Origin: Cryptomeria japonica | Taxonomy: Eukaryota; Streptophyta; Pinopsida; Cupressales; Cupressaceae | Assembly (NCBI RefSeq): GCF_030272615.1 | Contig: NC_081412.1 | Location: forward strand, 697,055,656 to 697,119,655 | Length of the DNA: 64,000 nt | Direction of reading: 5' to 3' | Part shown: in pieces, positions 45,540 through 57,185 of the stretch | Layout of the letters: every line of letters begins with the position of its first letter | Numbering within the stretch: position 1 is the stretch's first letter | Made by a program: the position numbers and the translations under genes | Notes under the pieces: model-generated | Databases searched by the model: none | What the model saw: only the letters and a program-made list of their open reading frames with translations | What the model was told of the DNA's origin: nothing

Positions 45540-46990
45540 AGAGGGCTCCCTATGTATCAGTTTTGTACCATTTTTTATGGTGACACCTTCGGGTGATTGT
45601 AGCCATATGATTTTGACATCATTTTATCATGACACTTATGATTTTGAGAGATTCATCCTTGCGACAACTATATGCATGTGTACCTATGTGACGCTTCTAT
45701 ATGTTTTATGATGTATGTTTCTATGTGATGCTTATGATATGGATGCAAATATGTACATGATGCAATGCAATATTTTTGTTCTTTTATGTTTTATATGTTA
45801 TGTAAATGCAAATGTGAATGTATGAAATGCAAATGAATATGATAATGCAAATTATGAGAATGTAAAATGTGCTAACAAGTGTTGTATGCAGGATGTGATG
45901 CAGTTGTGATATCTATATGTATGTATGAAATGCTTAATATGTGATAATGCAGGTGCAAACTACATGAAATCCAAATTATTTTCATGTGTCACTATACTCA
46001 GTTGTGTGATAGCAGGCTACACGGACTCAAGAAGGACAATGGAAGTCAATCAAGAAAGGGGATGGAAGATAGAAGATATGAAAGTGAAAGACCTTCTTGT
46101 GCTTTATCATCATTGAGCTTTATTATGGCAAAATAGGTTATGACAATCCAGGCATATGTTCGACCCAGAAAGTCATTATACCCATTCGCATGGAGATCAG
46201 ACAGTTGCAAACAAGGAATGCCCCAGTTCATACTAGACTCATAGTGTCCTCATATCCTTGGACAAGTAATAGCATTACTAAGAGACAATCCATAGACAAC
46301 AAAAGAAAAATAGGTGACGATACCCCATCCTCGCCTTTCTAGTCAAAGACATCCTGGAGATAAAATCTCTAGTCAGAGACATCCTGGAAAAGCTAAAAGA
46401 CATGTCACCAAAAGAATAAAAAAAAAAAAAAAACCAAGACTCGACACCAACATCCACTGTAGTCCTCAAGTTTAGGGCCTCTTGTCACTTGTATAAGTCT
46501 ATTTGATTACGGTCACAATGTTTACTTTCACAAAAAGGATAGATAGCACTGAACCATATGTTGTCTGAGTCTATTGAAAGATTTGATTTGTTGAAGCCCA
46601 TTGTTGTTGTGTCTCATCTGAAACTGACTGAATCCATGAAACTGATACTTTATTGCGGAGAAGATGAAACTTTATTGCAGATCGACGATGCAAGTGTTTC
46701 TTTATTGCAGATTGTGCACGGATAGACTGAAGAAAAGTGGAAGAAACTGTACTCCTCAAAACATGTGATGCTCTCAGTTCCACACCCATCACTAGACTTA
46801 GGATTATCCTTAGCTACAGATAGGATCTAATTTATTATGGATGGAAAGGGTGAAAAGGAATGTTTATTATGAATGGCTAACAAATCTTGGGTAGATCAAT
46901 AACAAGCCATAATGGGAATGAGTAAGTTTATTATGAATAGATAGGTTGTGAGTGTGTGCAAAAGTGAAAGATGAGACTGAATCCTAAAGG
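45540..46990. other. spacer between convergent PMD and gag-pol tracts
   Basis: No gene recognised. 45640-45940 is rich in ATG and TATGATG words. CTAGTCARAGACATCCTGGA is duplicated at about 46333 and 46370, and an A17 run lies near 46417-46433. Confidence 0.5.
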
Positions 46991-47017
46991 AGGGAGGAGC
47001 AATGTTTCTACACATGG

Positions 47018-47160
47018 CGCCAGTGACCCGGTTTTCACCATGGTACTTGCCCAGGGCGCCACCGAAGTGGTTTTCACCGTTGGATGAAATGTTTTCTCTT
47101 TATTTTTTTGATTTTTCAATTTTTTTTTGTGTCACAAGGCGCCTGTTGGCTAGGTTTTCA
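47018..47160. repeat. GGCGCC - GGTTTTCACC module, three copies
   Basis: GGCGCC followed 8-9 bp later by GGTTTTCACC (GCTAGGTTTTCACC in the third copy) occurs near 47019, 47057 and 47139. T-rich runs flank the third copy. In element sense, A-rich stretches (47165-47230) follow the end of pol. Confidence 0.75.
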
Positions 47161-47229
47161 CCAAGAAATGATTTTTTATTTTTATGATTTTTTTGTATTT
47201 TTTTTGTATTTTTTTTTTTTGATTTTTTT

Positions 47230-47560
47230 TGTATTTTGAATTAGGATACTCTGAAGAGCTATGTGTAAAACTTGTGAAGGTGCATGCTATTGATAGGACC
47301 CTCCAAAGGTTCGTCATCTGGAGTTGAAAGCTGATATGCACCAGATCCATATGCTGTTGTGATGATGTAAGGACCAAGCTAGTTTGGTTCGAACTTGCCC
47401 TTCTTCTCTTTGTCTTGCTGTTTTTTAGGATTTTCTCTAAGAACCAAGGCACCCACCTTAAATGTGTGAGGCTTAACCTTATGATTGTAATTGCAACATT
47501 CCTTGACTAAATGATGTGTATCTCGAGTGACTATCTTTCTTGATGAAGGAATTGAGATAG
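47230..47560 (-). pseudogene. integrase C-terminal tail of element D
   Basis: Minus strand: RDTHHLVKECCNYN, KVKPHTFKVGALVLRENPKK, a stop, then LGPYIITTAYGSGAYQL and LEGPINSMHLHKFY. This matches the C-terminal end of Ty3-type polyproteins (usual form NKKVRPR-FKVGDLVLR ... GPY-V ... G-Y-L ... WN--HLK-Y). The integrase core, RNase H and reverse transcriptase are missing between here and the protease region, so the element is internally deleted or a non-autonomous derivative. Confidence 0.82.
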
Positions 47561-47856
47561 AATTACTAGTGTGTGGACTACATAGGCCCGTATGCGTTTC
47601 ACCTGAAGAAGTTTAGGCATCCCTGATAACAAAGTCCTTCAAGGAAGCTCCATTAAAGGTCCATGATGTATCACCAGAAGGGAAAGGATGTGTGGAACAA
47701 GTAGATGAGTGATGAATGCTTATGATTGTGAAAAGAAGTGAAAGTAAGATGGCATGATGGAGACTTAGGATCAACAAGTATTGCTTTTTGACTTAAAATT
47801 GTGGAAGTTTTGCCCCCAGTTATTTTGATATTAGGGGAGATCAACTGTTTCTCTTT

Positions 47857-48819
47857 TTATTTCATAGGATTTTTATCCTTGACTTTGATTTTTGCAGAGT
47901 CCAATAGCTTTTGATTTTGATTTGGACTAAAGGACTTTTCTTTATTTTTGACTTTTAGATTTTTCTTTTCATAGCTTGATTTTTGATCCCCAATTAGTAA
48001 GGGCTTTTGTAATTCTTGTTGATCCAAGTCTAGGAGAGAAGTGGAAATAGAATGAGTGGATGATATGGTAAGGCTATGTGAGTTCTCAAGAGGGTTGGTG
48101 ATACGCTTAATAGATTCTTCGCTCGAACCACTCTTAGGACTATTGATATCAAGAGTTGCTTGCACCACTAGAGGAGATTCACATTCAGACTTAGTAGCCA
48201 CAACACTAGGTGGTTCACACCCAATTCCTTGGCATTGCAAATTGTTTGTAGGTTGTTCATGTCGACTGAATGTCTTAGGAGATAGTGGGAGTTGATCAAC
48301 ATGAAAGATATACTCACCGCATCCCAGGTCTTTAATCTTGAACTTTTCTTTGATCTCTGCTTGTTTTGATGTAAAAGCTTTCAAGGATTCTAAATCCACA
48401 TATGCCGATGAAGGAATAGCCTCTTGATTGGGTGGAATTGTTATTTTTGATCTAGGTCGCAGATTGTTGCAATATATGAATGGATTTGGGTTAGCTTTGA
48501 CAGTCACTTCAACTCCATTGTGAGGAAACTTGATACATCGATGATATGTAGATGGGACTACGCTCATCTCATGAATCCATGGACGTCCTAGCAATATGTT
48601 GTATGTAAGCTCTAGATCAAGGACATGACAAACCACATCCTTTGTAACCAGTCCAACTCTGAGAGGCAAGGTGACTGTGCCTTTGGATGAACGCTCTTCA
48701 TCATCATATGACTTGATGGTAATTTTGTTTGTAGAATTCACAACTTTATCCAAATATCCCAATTGTTTAATAGTGCTCAATGTACATATGTTAAGACCAG
48801 CTCCTCCATCTATCAGGAC
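47857..48819 (-). pseudogene. Ty3-type aspartic protease region of element D
   Basis: It follows gag in the same frame across a TGA at 48820-48822 (CGA if a methylated C had deaminated). The active-site block reads VLIDGGAGLNICT, the DGG-type variant seen in Tat-lineage proteases, followed by LELTYNILLGRPWIHEM with the conserved ILLGR-W motif. About 200 further residues are low-complexity and acidic/serine-rich and end at a stop at 47857. Apart from the TGA the frame is intact for over 300 residues. The protease would mature the Gag-Pol polyprotein inside the particle. Confidence 0.85.
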
Positions 48820-51382
48820 TCATTTTATTTGATGTTTGTGTAGGAAGGCTTCAATGTGCAAAGGTGTGTTATGTGGTTGGCTTATGGAGGCGTCGTCAGC
48901 TTCTGTGAATGTAAGGGAGTGTAGAATGGAAAGGTATCCCACCATGGCTTGAAACTGGTCCACATTCAGATCAGTAGGGATGGAAGTGTCTCTCAAGATT
49001 TTGTCAAGAATGGCTTTATGTGCAGGGGATATGCGTAAGAGCTCAAGGATTGAGATAAGCACAGGTGTCTTCCCTAATTGTTCTACAAGGTCATACTCAG
49101 GCTTGGTCGATGAGGAAGTGATTGTTTTAGCTGGAGCACCTTGCAAAGTGAATTTACCTTGATGAGTTGTAACATTACATTCAGAGGTTGGTTCAAAAGA
49201 AGATCCAATTCCTTTCAGGATGATCTTGGGTCTTTGGGTAGAATTCTCAGGCATTTTGTCCTTGATGATAAAGGTAGAGACATAATTGTCCATTGAAATG
49301 TGATCGATAGTTGAATCATAGTTATAAGATGCTATGGTATAGTTGGTCTGGTCATCTGTGGCTTTAGATTTTCCCTTGTCATGTTTTGGGCATGGTTCTT
49401 TAAACATTTCATGTTCTTGATTGGATGAGTGTCCTTCAATCTCAATGTCACCTCTATCAATGAGATCTTGTATGATGTTCTTCAGTCGGTGACAATTTCC
49501 TATTTTATGTCCCTTGCTTTTATGAAATTCACAATATTCATCATCATTCCAACAATTTGGTTTGACCTTTGGCTCATATGGAGGTAGATCTAGGATTGTT
49601 ATTATTTTGTTTGCCACTAGCTTTTTGAAAACTGAATCTAGTGGTTCTCCCAATGGAGTGTACTTCCTTCATGATTTGGAAGTTGTTTGAGTATTCACTT
49701 GATTGTTTGTAGAGATTGATCCAGAAAAAAATGATTTTGGGTTGCACTGTATTGGCATCCACAACACCATCATTGATTGTGTTCTTGTTTTTATTCCAAA
49801 ATCTTGGCTTGTCTTTTCCTTTAAAGTCCTCTTTGTTTTCTTTGAATATTTTGATGACTCCTTGTTCAATTAGGACCTTCTCTATTGCTAAGACTTTTTC
49901 AATGACGTCCTTGAAGGTGGAAAAACAAGCTTTTCTTAGATCATAACCAATGTCTTTGTTAACATTCTAAGTGAAAATCTCTACCATTTGTTTTTGTGGA
50001 ATTTCACAAGAGCATCTGTTGGCTAGATTTCTCCATCTTTGTAAAAATGATGAAAAAGATTCTCCATCCTTTTGTTTGGTGTTGCACAAAGTAGTGACTG
50101 ATATGTCCATCTCTATGTTGTATGAGAAATGTTGGATAAATGCCTCTGCTAAGTCACCCCATGACTTAATTCCAGGTGGAAGTTGGGAGAACCATTCCAT
50201 AGCTTGATCACCTAAGCTATATGGGAATAATCTCATCAAATATGTCTCTTCTGCTGCTACTTCAATGCAAGATGTGAAAAATTGTCTTATATGTGCCTTA
50301 GGATCCCCTTTTCCTCTGTACTTATCGAACTTAGGTGTCACGAAGTATGTAGGAAATGGAGGCATTGGAATGATTTTGTCAAATGGATAGGGACATATGT
50401 CTCTCATTGTGTAAGTTGGCTTCGGTGTATTTATGTCCTCCATTTTCTTTTGTAAGTCCTTTATTTGCTGCTCCAAATTGTTCTTAGGTGGAGATCGACT
50501 TCTTGGACCATACCCCATGCCTGAACCACTAGGTGGAGGAGCACGTTGCATATATGGATGATATTGATCATACACATGTTCATATGGAGGAGGCCTATAA
50601 TGATGTTGCGTATAAGGACCACTTGGTATAGAGTCATGGTGAGGAATGGAATATCTGCTTTGTCCATGTATACCATACTCTATAGGAATGTCATGAGTTT
50701 GTTCTAGTGTGTTGCCCCCAAATTTGACGTGGGGTTTCCTTGTGTCCAAATTTTGAACATGCCTTTGAATATCTAATCGCTTTGGTGGTTGATCCTTAGC
50801 ATTGGTATGTGATTGAGTATATTTTTCCGCATAAGACTTTCATAATGGTCTGCGAAGGTGAGTATCATATGCTTGACCATGTGTATGTGGGACCTCTGGT
50901 TTTTGAAACAAAGATGATGGTTATTCGAGCACAAGATGTGGTCCTCTATTGCCTCCACTATTAGGCCTCCTTTGATCCATATTGAGGTGAGGTTGTTGCA
51001 AAGGTTGATTTTCCATTATTTGAGACATGTCAAAATCATGAGAGATCTTGGCTCCACTTTGTGCCATCACTTGTAAGAAATATTGTCTATCTCTCTTCAT
51101 TATTTCCTCAACCAATCTATTGAAATGGGGATCCATAATGGAGTCTTCCACTTCGACTGAATGTATTGAAATGTTGCCCGTATTGTCATTGTGTGTATCA
51201 TTGTTGTTTACAGTGTCCATGTTCTCAACATTTGGAATGTTTCTGTAGGCATCCATGTCAGGTAATGTAGTATGATCAGAATTGAAAAAGATATCATTGT
51301 CATACTCATAGGCACTCATGTTTGTGGACTCTTGAGCCTCTTTAGCTTCTCTCCTAGATTTTTGGGAATGGGTTTCAACCAT
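48820..51382 (-). pseudogene. Ty3-type (Tat-like) Gag of element D
   Basis: Gag forms the virus-like particle and binds element RNA. The N-terminus (51382-50921) is an acidic Asn/Asp-rich segment. After a shift, 50749-49967 holds a proline/tyrosine-rich linker, a short coiled coil (LEQQIKDLQKKMEDIN) and the gag core with FDKYRGKGDPKAHIRQF, WFSQLPPGIKSW, FLQRWRNLANRC. After another shift, 49653-48823 holds CEFHKSKGHKIGNCHRL, a C-x2-H-x4-H-x4-C knuckle typical of this lineage. At least three frameshifts or stops separate the segments. The domain order and spacing are otherwise standard, leading into the protease. Confidence 0.9.
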
Positions 51383-51848
51383 GAACTAGGTCTTGACCAA
51401 GATGTGAGAGACTAGATGAAAATGGAAAGAGTATGGAAGACCAAGAGTTGGATGGAATGTAAATGAATCTGAAGTGTACTTGCAATGTCCAAAGTGTAAG
51501 ACCAAGTATGTATGTAGTAGAGTAGGTGTGGCTTCCAAAGAGATGATAGTTGACCTTGACTCTAAGTAAGACCAAATGAGACCCAAAGGTAATTGACCTT
51601 GATGAGGGCACACTTAGCAAAATGTTGTTGTATGTAATATGTTGACAAAGTATGACAAGCACAAGCAAGTGACCTTTTGACTCAAGTTTAGACAAATGTG
51701 AATGTAATGTAAGGTGTAAAGAAATGATGGACTTTGTGAGACCCAAAGACAGGTTGAATGCTAGATGAAAACCCAGAGAGATACCTAGGAAGCTCAACAA
51801 GTCTGAAACTAACTGTTTCTTGTTTGCTGGATTTGAAAGTTTTCAATT

Positions 51849-51990
51849 CTGAACAAAGACGTGCCTGTATACTTCACAGACCTGCTTAAATGAAACAGAC
51901 GTGGTTCTGTCAGACACAGACATGTTTCTACCCTTCACAGATGCGGTTATATGACATAGATGCTATTCTGTCAGACACATATGCGTTTCT
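51849..51990 (-). repeat. CGTCTGTG-motif array in the gag leader, proximal
   Basis: Plus-strand words ACAGACGTGGTTCTGTC, CACAGACATG, CACAGATGCGG, ATAGATGC and ACATATGCG recur at ~20-25 bp steps. In the sense of the gag transcript these read CGTCTGT or CATCTGTG. Confidence 0.75.
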
Positions 51991-53164
51991 GAAAACTAAG
52001 TGCAATTTTTTTTTCCAATTTTTGAAGTGACTTGTTGGGACCAAATCTGAATGTTTGACTGTTTTTCGTGACAAGAAGACATAGTGTTGATGAGGACTCA
52101 ATGTTTGCAAGTGTTTAGACTCAAAATGACTCAAAGAAAAGTGTGTTGTTTGATGTAAAATTGTTTTGCATACACTTGAAGACACAAAAGACACAATGTT
52201 TTGATGTTTGGTCTTGAATGTTTGACTATTCAAAATAAGACAAGCACAATTCTTATGGCTGGCCATGACAATAGTTGGTGTTCCCACATGGGGTTTCCCC
52301 CGAGGCTACACTATTCAGAGCAGATACTTAGATGCTTGACCCCACTGGCTCCACCCTCGACACTCACTTCTCGGGGCAGCCAAGCATCAGTCCCCACGAT
52401 AACTCCTCATGGCGAACTTTGTATCTCTACTAAGATCTATATGTGTGTGGGTCGTTCCAGAGATCCGACCTCCTAACCCAACAACTAGAAGGATTTTGGC
52501 TTCTAAAACAAAAAGGTGCTAGTAAGGGAATCTGCTCGTGTGGCCATACATGCGACACTTTCAACTTTGTAAATACAGAAGGCTTCCAGCCGGTTGGGGG
52601 TATGTCCTACAACTGATCAAATAAATTTGATCAAATGGGTTTATGGGGAGACATAGTGTCTGTATGAACTAATCAGCACACATTATCCATAGTTTTCACC
52701 ATGAATACAGTTGTTTATAGTGGTTCAGAAGAGGTGGGTTTTCCGCACTACCACTTGGGTCATTCTCTCCTCACTAGTAGTCCTAATGACCATACGGGGA
52801 GACAGGCCCTCTAGAGATCAAACAAAAAGAGCCTATTGCTCAAGACACAAAAGACACTGGTTCAATTTTAGTGCACCAATTGAAGCGTTTGCTAGTCTAT
52901 GAAAACAAGACACACAATAAAGATCAAAAACACTTGCCCAGATCCTGCAACAAAGATTTGTTAGTAGTTTGGATTGTTTCAAATGATCACCCCTTCCTGC
53001 AAGCACACAAGTTAGGTAAATTTTAGATCCAAAAGACTTTGTGAAATAGGGGCCTTCAACGAAATGATTTTGCTTTCAAGACAAGCTGCTAGATCTAAAG
53101 ATGTTAGCTCAATATAAACTAGATCTGAAATCTAAATGACAAAAAATTGAATCAAAGAAACCAA

Positions 53165-53436
53165 AATGCAAAAACTAAACACAGACATGATTACTAGTAA
53201 CACAAACGCTATACAAATACACAAATGTAGCTAGATTTGACGCAGACGTGGTTCCTCAACACAAACGTGGTTCTCGAACATAGATGCATCTAGAGGCCTC
53301 ACAGATGCGGTTCTTGCAATCTGAAAAAAAAAGAATAATGTTGAAGACGCAGATGTGATTCCAGATGTCACAAATGCGACAAAAAATAAAAAACGCAATC
53401 CGAAGGTACACAGACACGAAAATGTCAAAACGTTGT
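53165..53436 (-). repeat. CGTCTGTG-motif array in the gag leader, distal
   Basis: About ten units of ACACAGACGTGGTTCT type (near 53240, 53260, 53280, 53302, 53340, 53370 and others) are separated by 10-25 bp. They are related to the proximal array and, inverted, to the array in the PMD leader. Confidence 0.75.
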
Positions 53437-53528
53437 CGAAAATGTCAGATCTGCATCTTCAAAAACACAAAATCTACACAAGAGATGTTAAATGCAATAA
53501 TTAATCAAAGATAAAAAATGAATAGACA

Positions 53529-54477
53529 TGCACTAGAGAACACCATATTTGCGTAGAAAACCCAAGAAGGGAAAACCATGGTGAGAGTTAACTCGCACTA
53601 TATGACCAATTTATTACAATTTGTTTTAGGGATCACTGCCCAAGGAAGTTCATTGCTCCTAGAAGGACATGCAGGTTGAGGTTCACTAACTCAAGGCAAG
53701 ATACAAAGGACTTTCTAAGAAGACTCACTATCTCCAAGAAATATACATGAAAATATGAGTTACAATGCATAAGCATTCAACATTATAACATCCAATAGTC
53801 TCCTTGAAATGTATCTACTCTTGACTCACTGCCTCAAGCAACCATTTGGTAATTTAGCTCCAAAACTTTAACCACACATTCTCTTTGCTTCATATTCACA
53901 TCTGACACATTCCAATTTTGTCCACACCAATCTACACTCTTTAAAATAAAATGATATTCTATTTATACCATCCACAAGACATAAAAACATCAATTAGGTT
54001 GGCCAAAGTAAGGAACAAGATATTATCCCACTAAGTTAGCCATAAAATATTATTTCAGTCAAAGAGGTCATATCCATGAGATATAAAGGACCTAAAACAT
54101 CTTATTGCATCATCCAATGCAATCCCAAACATCACAAATGCTAGCACACATCCTCCCAAGTCAGCAATAGGGTAACATGCAGTCCTTAATTGGTCGGCCC
54201 AGAAATACATCTTCCAAATGAATATACTCAATTTAGATCCCCATAAGCCATATTTGGACCCAAATAAAACTCAACATAAACTCCAATGTTGGTGCAAATC
54301 CCAAGAGATATAACACAAGCAAAAGAACAAGCTTTGTTGCCCAAACAATTGCAAAACCTTGGAAACCAACACTAGACACAATGCAGCACCAAAGAGATGA
54401 ACCAATATCATGTGGACCACATGGAGACATTCTTATAACATCCATCAACACTTACAAACACATATTTCATAATTCCA
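53529..54477 (-). mobile_element. solo LTR (copia-like) with AGACA target-site duplication
   Basis: 949 bp, TGCACTAGAG to CATAATTCCA on the plus strand. AGACA lies at 53524-53528 and 54478-54482. In minus orientation a GGTATAAATAG box (about 53961-53970) is followed by the GGTTTTCCCTTCTTGGG and GTTTTCTACGC words typical of the transcribed end of copia LTRs. No internal region is attached. Confidence 0.82.
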
Positions 54478-54482
54478 AGACA

Positions 54483-56701
54483 AGACAAGCTAACAAAACC
54501 AAATTCATACATAACACTTCATTAGTAGAATGCCAAGAAACATAGTCAAGAGATAAGATATTGATAAACACGTTTCTAAAACACTTCATCACTTGAAATA
54601 TAAATTGAGACATTGCATAAACATTGTAATCATTTACTCCAAAATATTGTAGAAAAGACATCAATGTGGGGTATTCTCTAAACCAGTCCCGACCAACCAT
54701 TAAACTGCCAACATACTGCCTTAACTAAAAACATCAACTGGAACATTATGGACAAGAAAAGATGGGAGTGTAATGTCCATAGAGCATACACATTATATCC
54801 ATAACTGCAAGGCCATATCTACAAATGTGGATGAATGTGAAGCATTATTCTATACTATCTTCACACAACATTCTTTCATTCACACACTTCAACTTTTGGA
54901 GACCAGAACACCTTGAAATGCTATTTTCTTACTCAGGAGCAACAAAGGATATACAACAACTTATAGTATGCATAAGACCATATTAAAAACATCACTTCAT
55001 CATCATGCTTCTAATCCTCATCTAAATAATTCTAATCCTCAACTTAATGCTTCTAATCCTCATCTAAATATTATATCATCATTATACCATCTTTGCTATC
55101 AACCATGAGCATCATCATCATCATCATCATTGTTTTACAACACATTGACAACCTCAACACAACATACTCAGTGTAAAAATCAACACCAAAAAGGTGGACA
55201 TCCACAATAAATAACATCTTCAACCATTAACCAACTGCACTATAAATCAATGATCATAAACTACAACAATCCTTAACAAGGACAACATAGCACATTAGCA
55301 ACATGAACTTTTGTCAGCACACAAACAAAGGGTTGACACCAATGGACAACACCATAATTGAATTAACAACAATCTCCAATTTTCTCCACAAACACTGAGG
55401 GTTGGCATCAATGATAATACTTAGGCATCAATGAAAACAATTGCCAACATATTTGACCCATTTCCTTAGGGCATCATCCTATTCTATTTAAGCTATGATT
55501 GTTTTCTCTTTTATCCCACTTTTTCTTCTATACATATTTCTTATTGTCCTTCTCAATCACATGCTAAGATCTTGAACTCTACATTTTCTCATTTTTATGT
55601 TATTCTCAAATATTTATCATGATGATCCTTCCTTTGGTTTTGTCTCATATTGATCCTTAGGATTTTGGGAATCAACTCAATTACTTGTTCCCCCATTCCT
55701 TGGTTTGTATTATATTTCTTATTAGATCACCCCCTCATGATTATTGACACTTATCTTGCACATTGAAAGAATCTACCCACCTAGATAAGGAATCTTTTAC
55801 TTATCATTAGGGGAATCACCTAAATGTTCCTCTATAATCCTATTATTATTTGTAACTTAGAATTTTCCTTTATACCGTCTACCAATTACATGATATTGAT
55901 TGGATTTGTTCTTTCACAAATAAATTTAAAGTTATGCATACTCTGTACACATCACCTATTTTGTGTTGAAAGAGAGCATTATCATCATTTGGCATATCTT
56001 GTCCTTTTTATATAGTTTGAATGAAACCTAGAAATAGTCGAGTGGTAACCACATAACCATTGCCATTAATTTTTTATATTTTGGCCTAGTAATATGCTAT
56101 CATTTTGGTGGTGACAATGTAGCCAATCCTATCCATCTCTTTATCATATCATAGTGACCATAATATATAATTTTTTTGGTAATGTACCATTCTCCTAAGT
56201 GGTCCATCATAGTCATCTCATACTATATGATACCAATAGTTATTCTTCATGTATTCTCCTTATGTAGTTCTTTCACATTATCCATAAAATATCAGGAGTT
56301 GTCCATCTATTTTTTAAATTCAACTTGTATACAAATATGTTGAATGCATTTATATTGAAGAACATAATTAGTTAGCCATAAGTGATAAAGGTAAATGTGG
56401 GTGTTGGATGGAAAATAACATACAAATACTAGTACAAAATTACATAAAATCTAACTAGAAAGAAGGGTTTGAAATAGGATCTTTGGAAGATAGTATGTAC
56501 ATTAGGGATATTATCTAAGGGTCATGTCCCCTACTCTAATTATAAGTAGTTAACTAGTAAGATCTATTCACTAGAATAAAAGATATAGATAAGATAGAAG
56601 AAAGATATAATGGTGGAATATAATGTATTAATGAGGTACAAGGAATGTAGTACAGATTGATAAATGAATACAAATAAATATAAATTCTGATCTATTATGT
56701 G
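54483..56701. other. no recognisable gene
   Basis: AT-rich. CTTCTAATCCTCATCTAAAT recurs near 55010 and 55047, and an (ATC)n run lies at 55111-55130. It may include remains of element D's 5' end, but nothing matched its 3' LTR. Confidence 0.45.
55111..55130. repeat. (ATC)n microsatellite
   Basis: Twenty bases of perfect ATC repeat. Confidence 0.95.
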
Positions 56702-56991
56702 TGTGTAGCGTCGTAAGTTGTATTTGCATACAATTTCATCCTCACCTAGACCTCGCCTTGGCATTCTGTCTTTTAGTGTATAATGTCTACTTTGATTCTA
56801 CTCACACCTTCCAAAAAAATTCATTTTCAACTCCCTTTTCAACCCCCATTCAAATCTGAGTCCTGAGGGGCACCCTAGCCCTCCTAATCAGGACCCGAAT
56901 TTGGTCCCATCAATGGTCACTTCAATTGGGCGAGAAACTAGGTCTCTTGTCAACTTTCTCTAAAAATTCAAATAATTTTTGGACAATTAAG

Positions 56992-57000
56992 TATAAAAGG
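56992..57000 (+). promoter_or_regulatory. LTR C TATA box
   Basis: TATAAAAGG, about 290 bp into the LTR. It is the expected core promoter for the element's RNA. Confidence 0.65.
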
Positions 57001-57185
57001 AGGCCTACCCATCTCATTTGAAGTCTATGATGGATGGATCTCTCTCAATTACACTATAAAATTCAATTCAAGTAACCAAGCAATCAAGCATTCATCAAGC
57101 ATTGAAGGAGAGGTCAAGTCAAGTTCAAACATTCAAGATAGCATCCATGACCAACCTTCCATGAAGATATTATACATGACATTCT

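Larger units (their letters stand above)
51383..53523 (-). mobile_element. 5' leader of element D
   Basis: Non-coding sequence upstream of gag. It has a GC-rich structured patch at about 52260-52480 (containing CCCACATGGGG and CTTCTCGGGGCAGCC) and two arrays of the CAGACG-type motif. The 5' LTR expected further right was not found. The solo copia-like LTR at 53529 sits at the outer edge of the recognisable leader. Confidence 0.55.
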
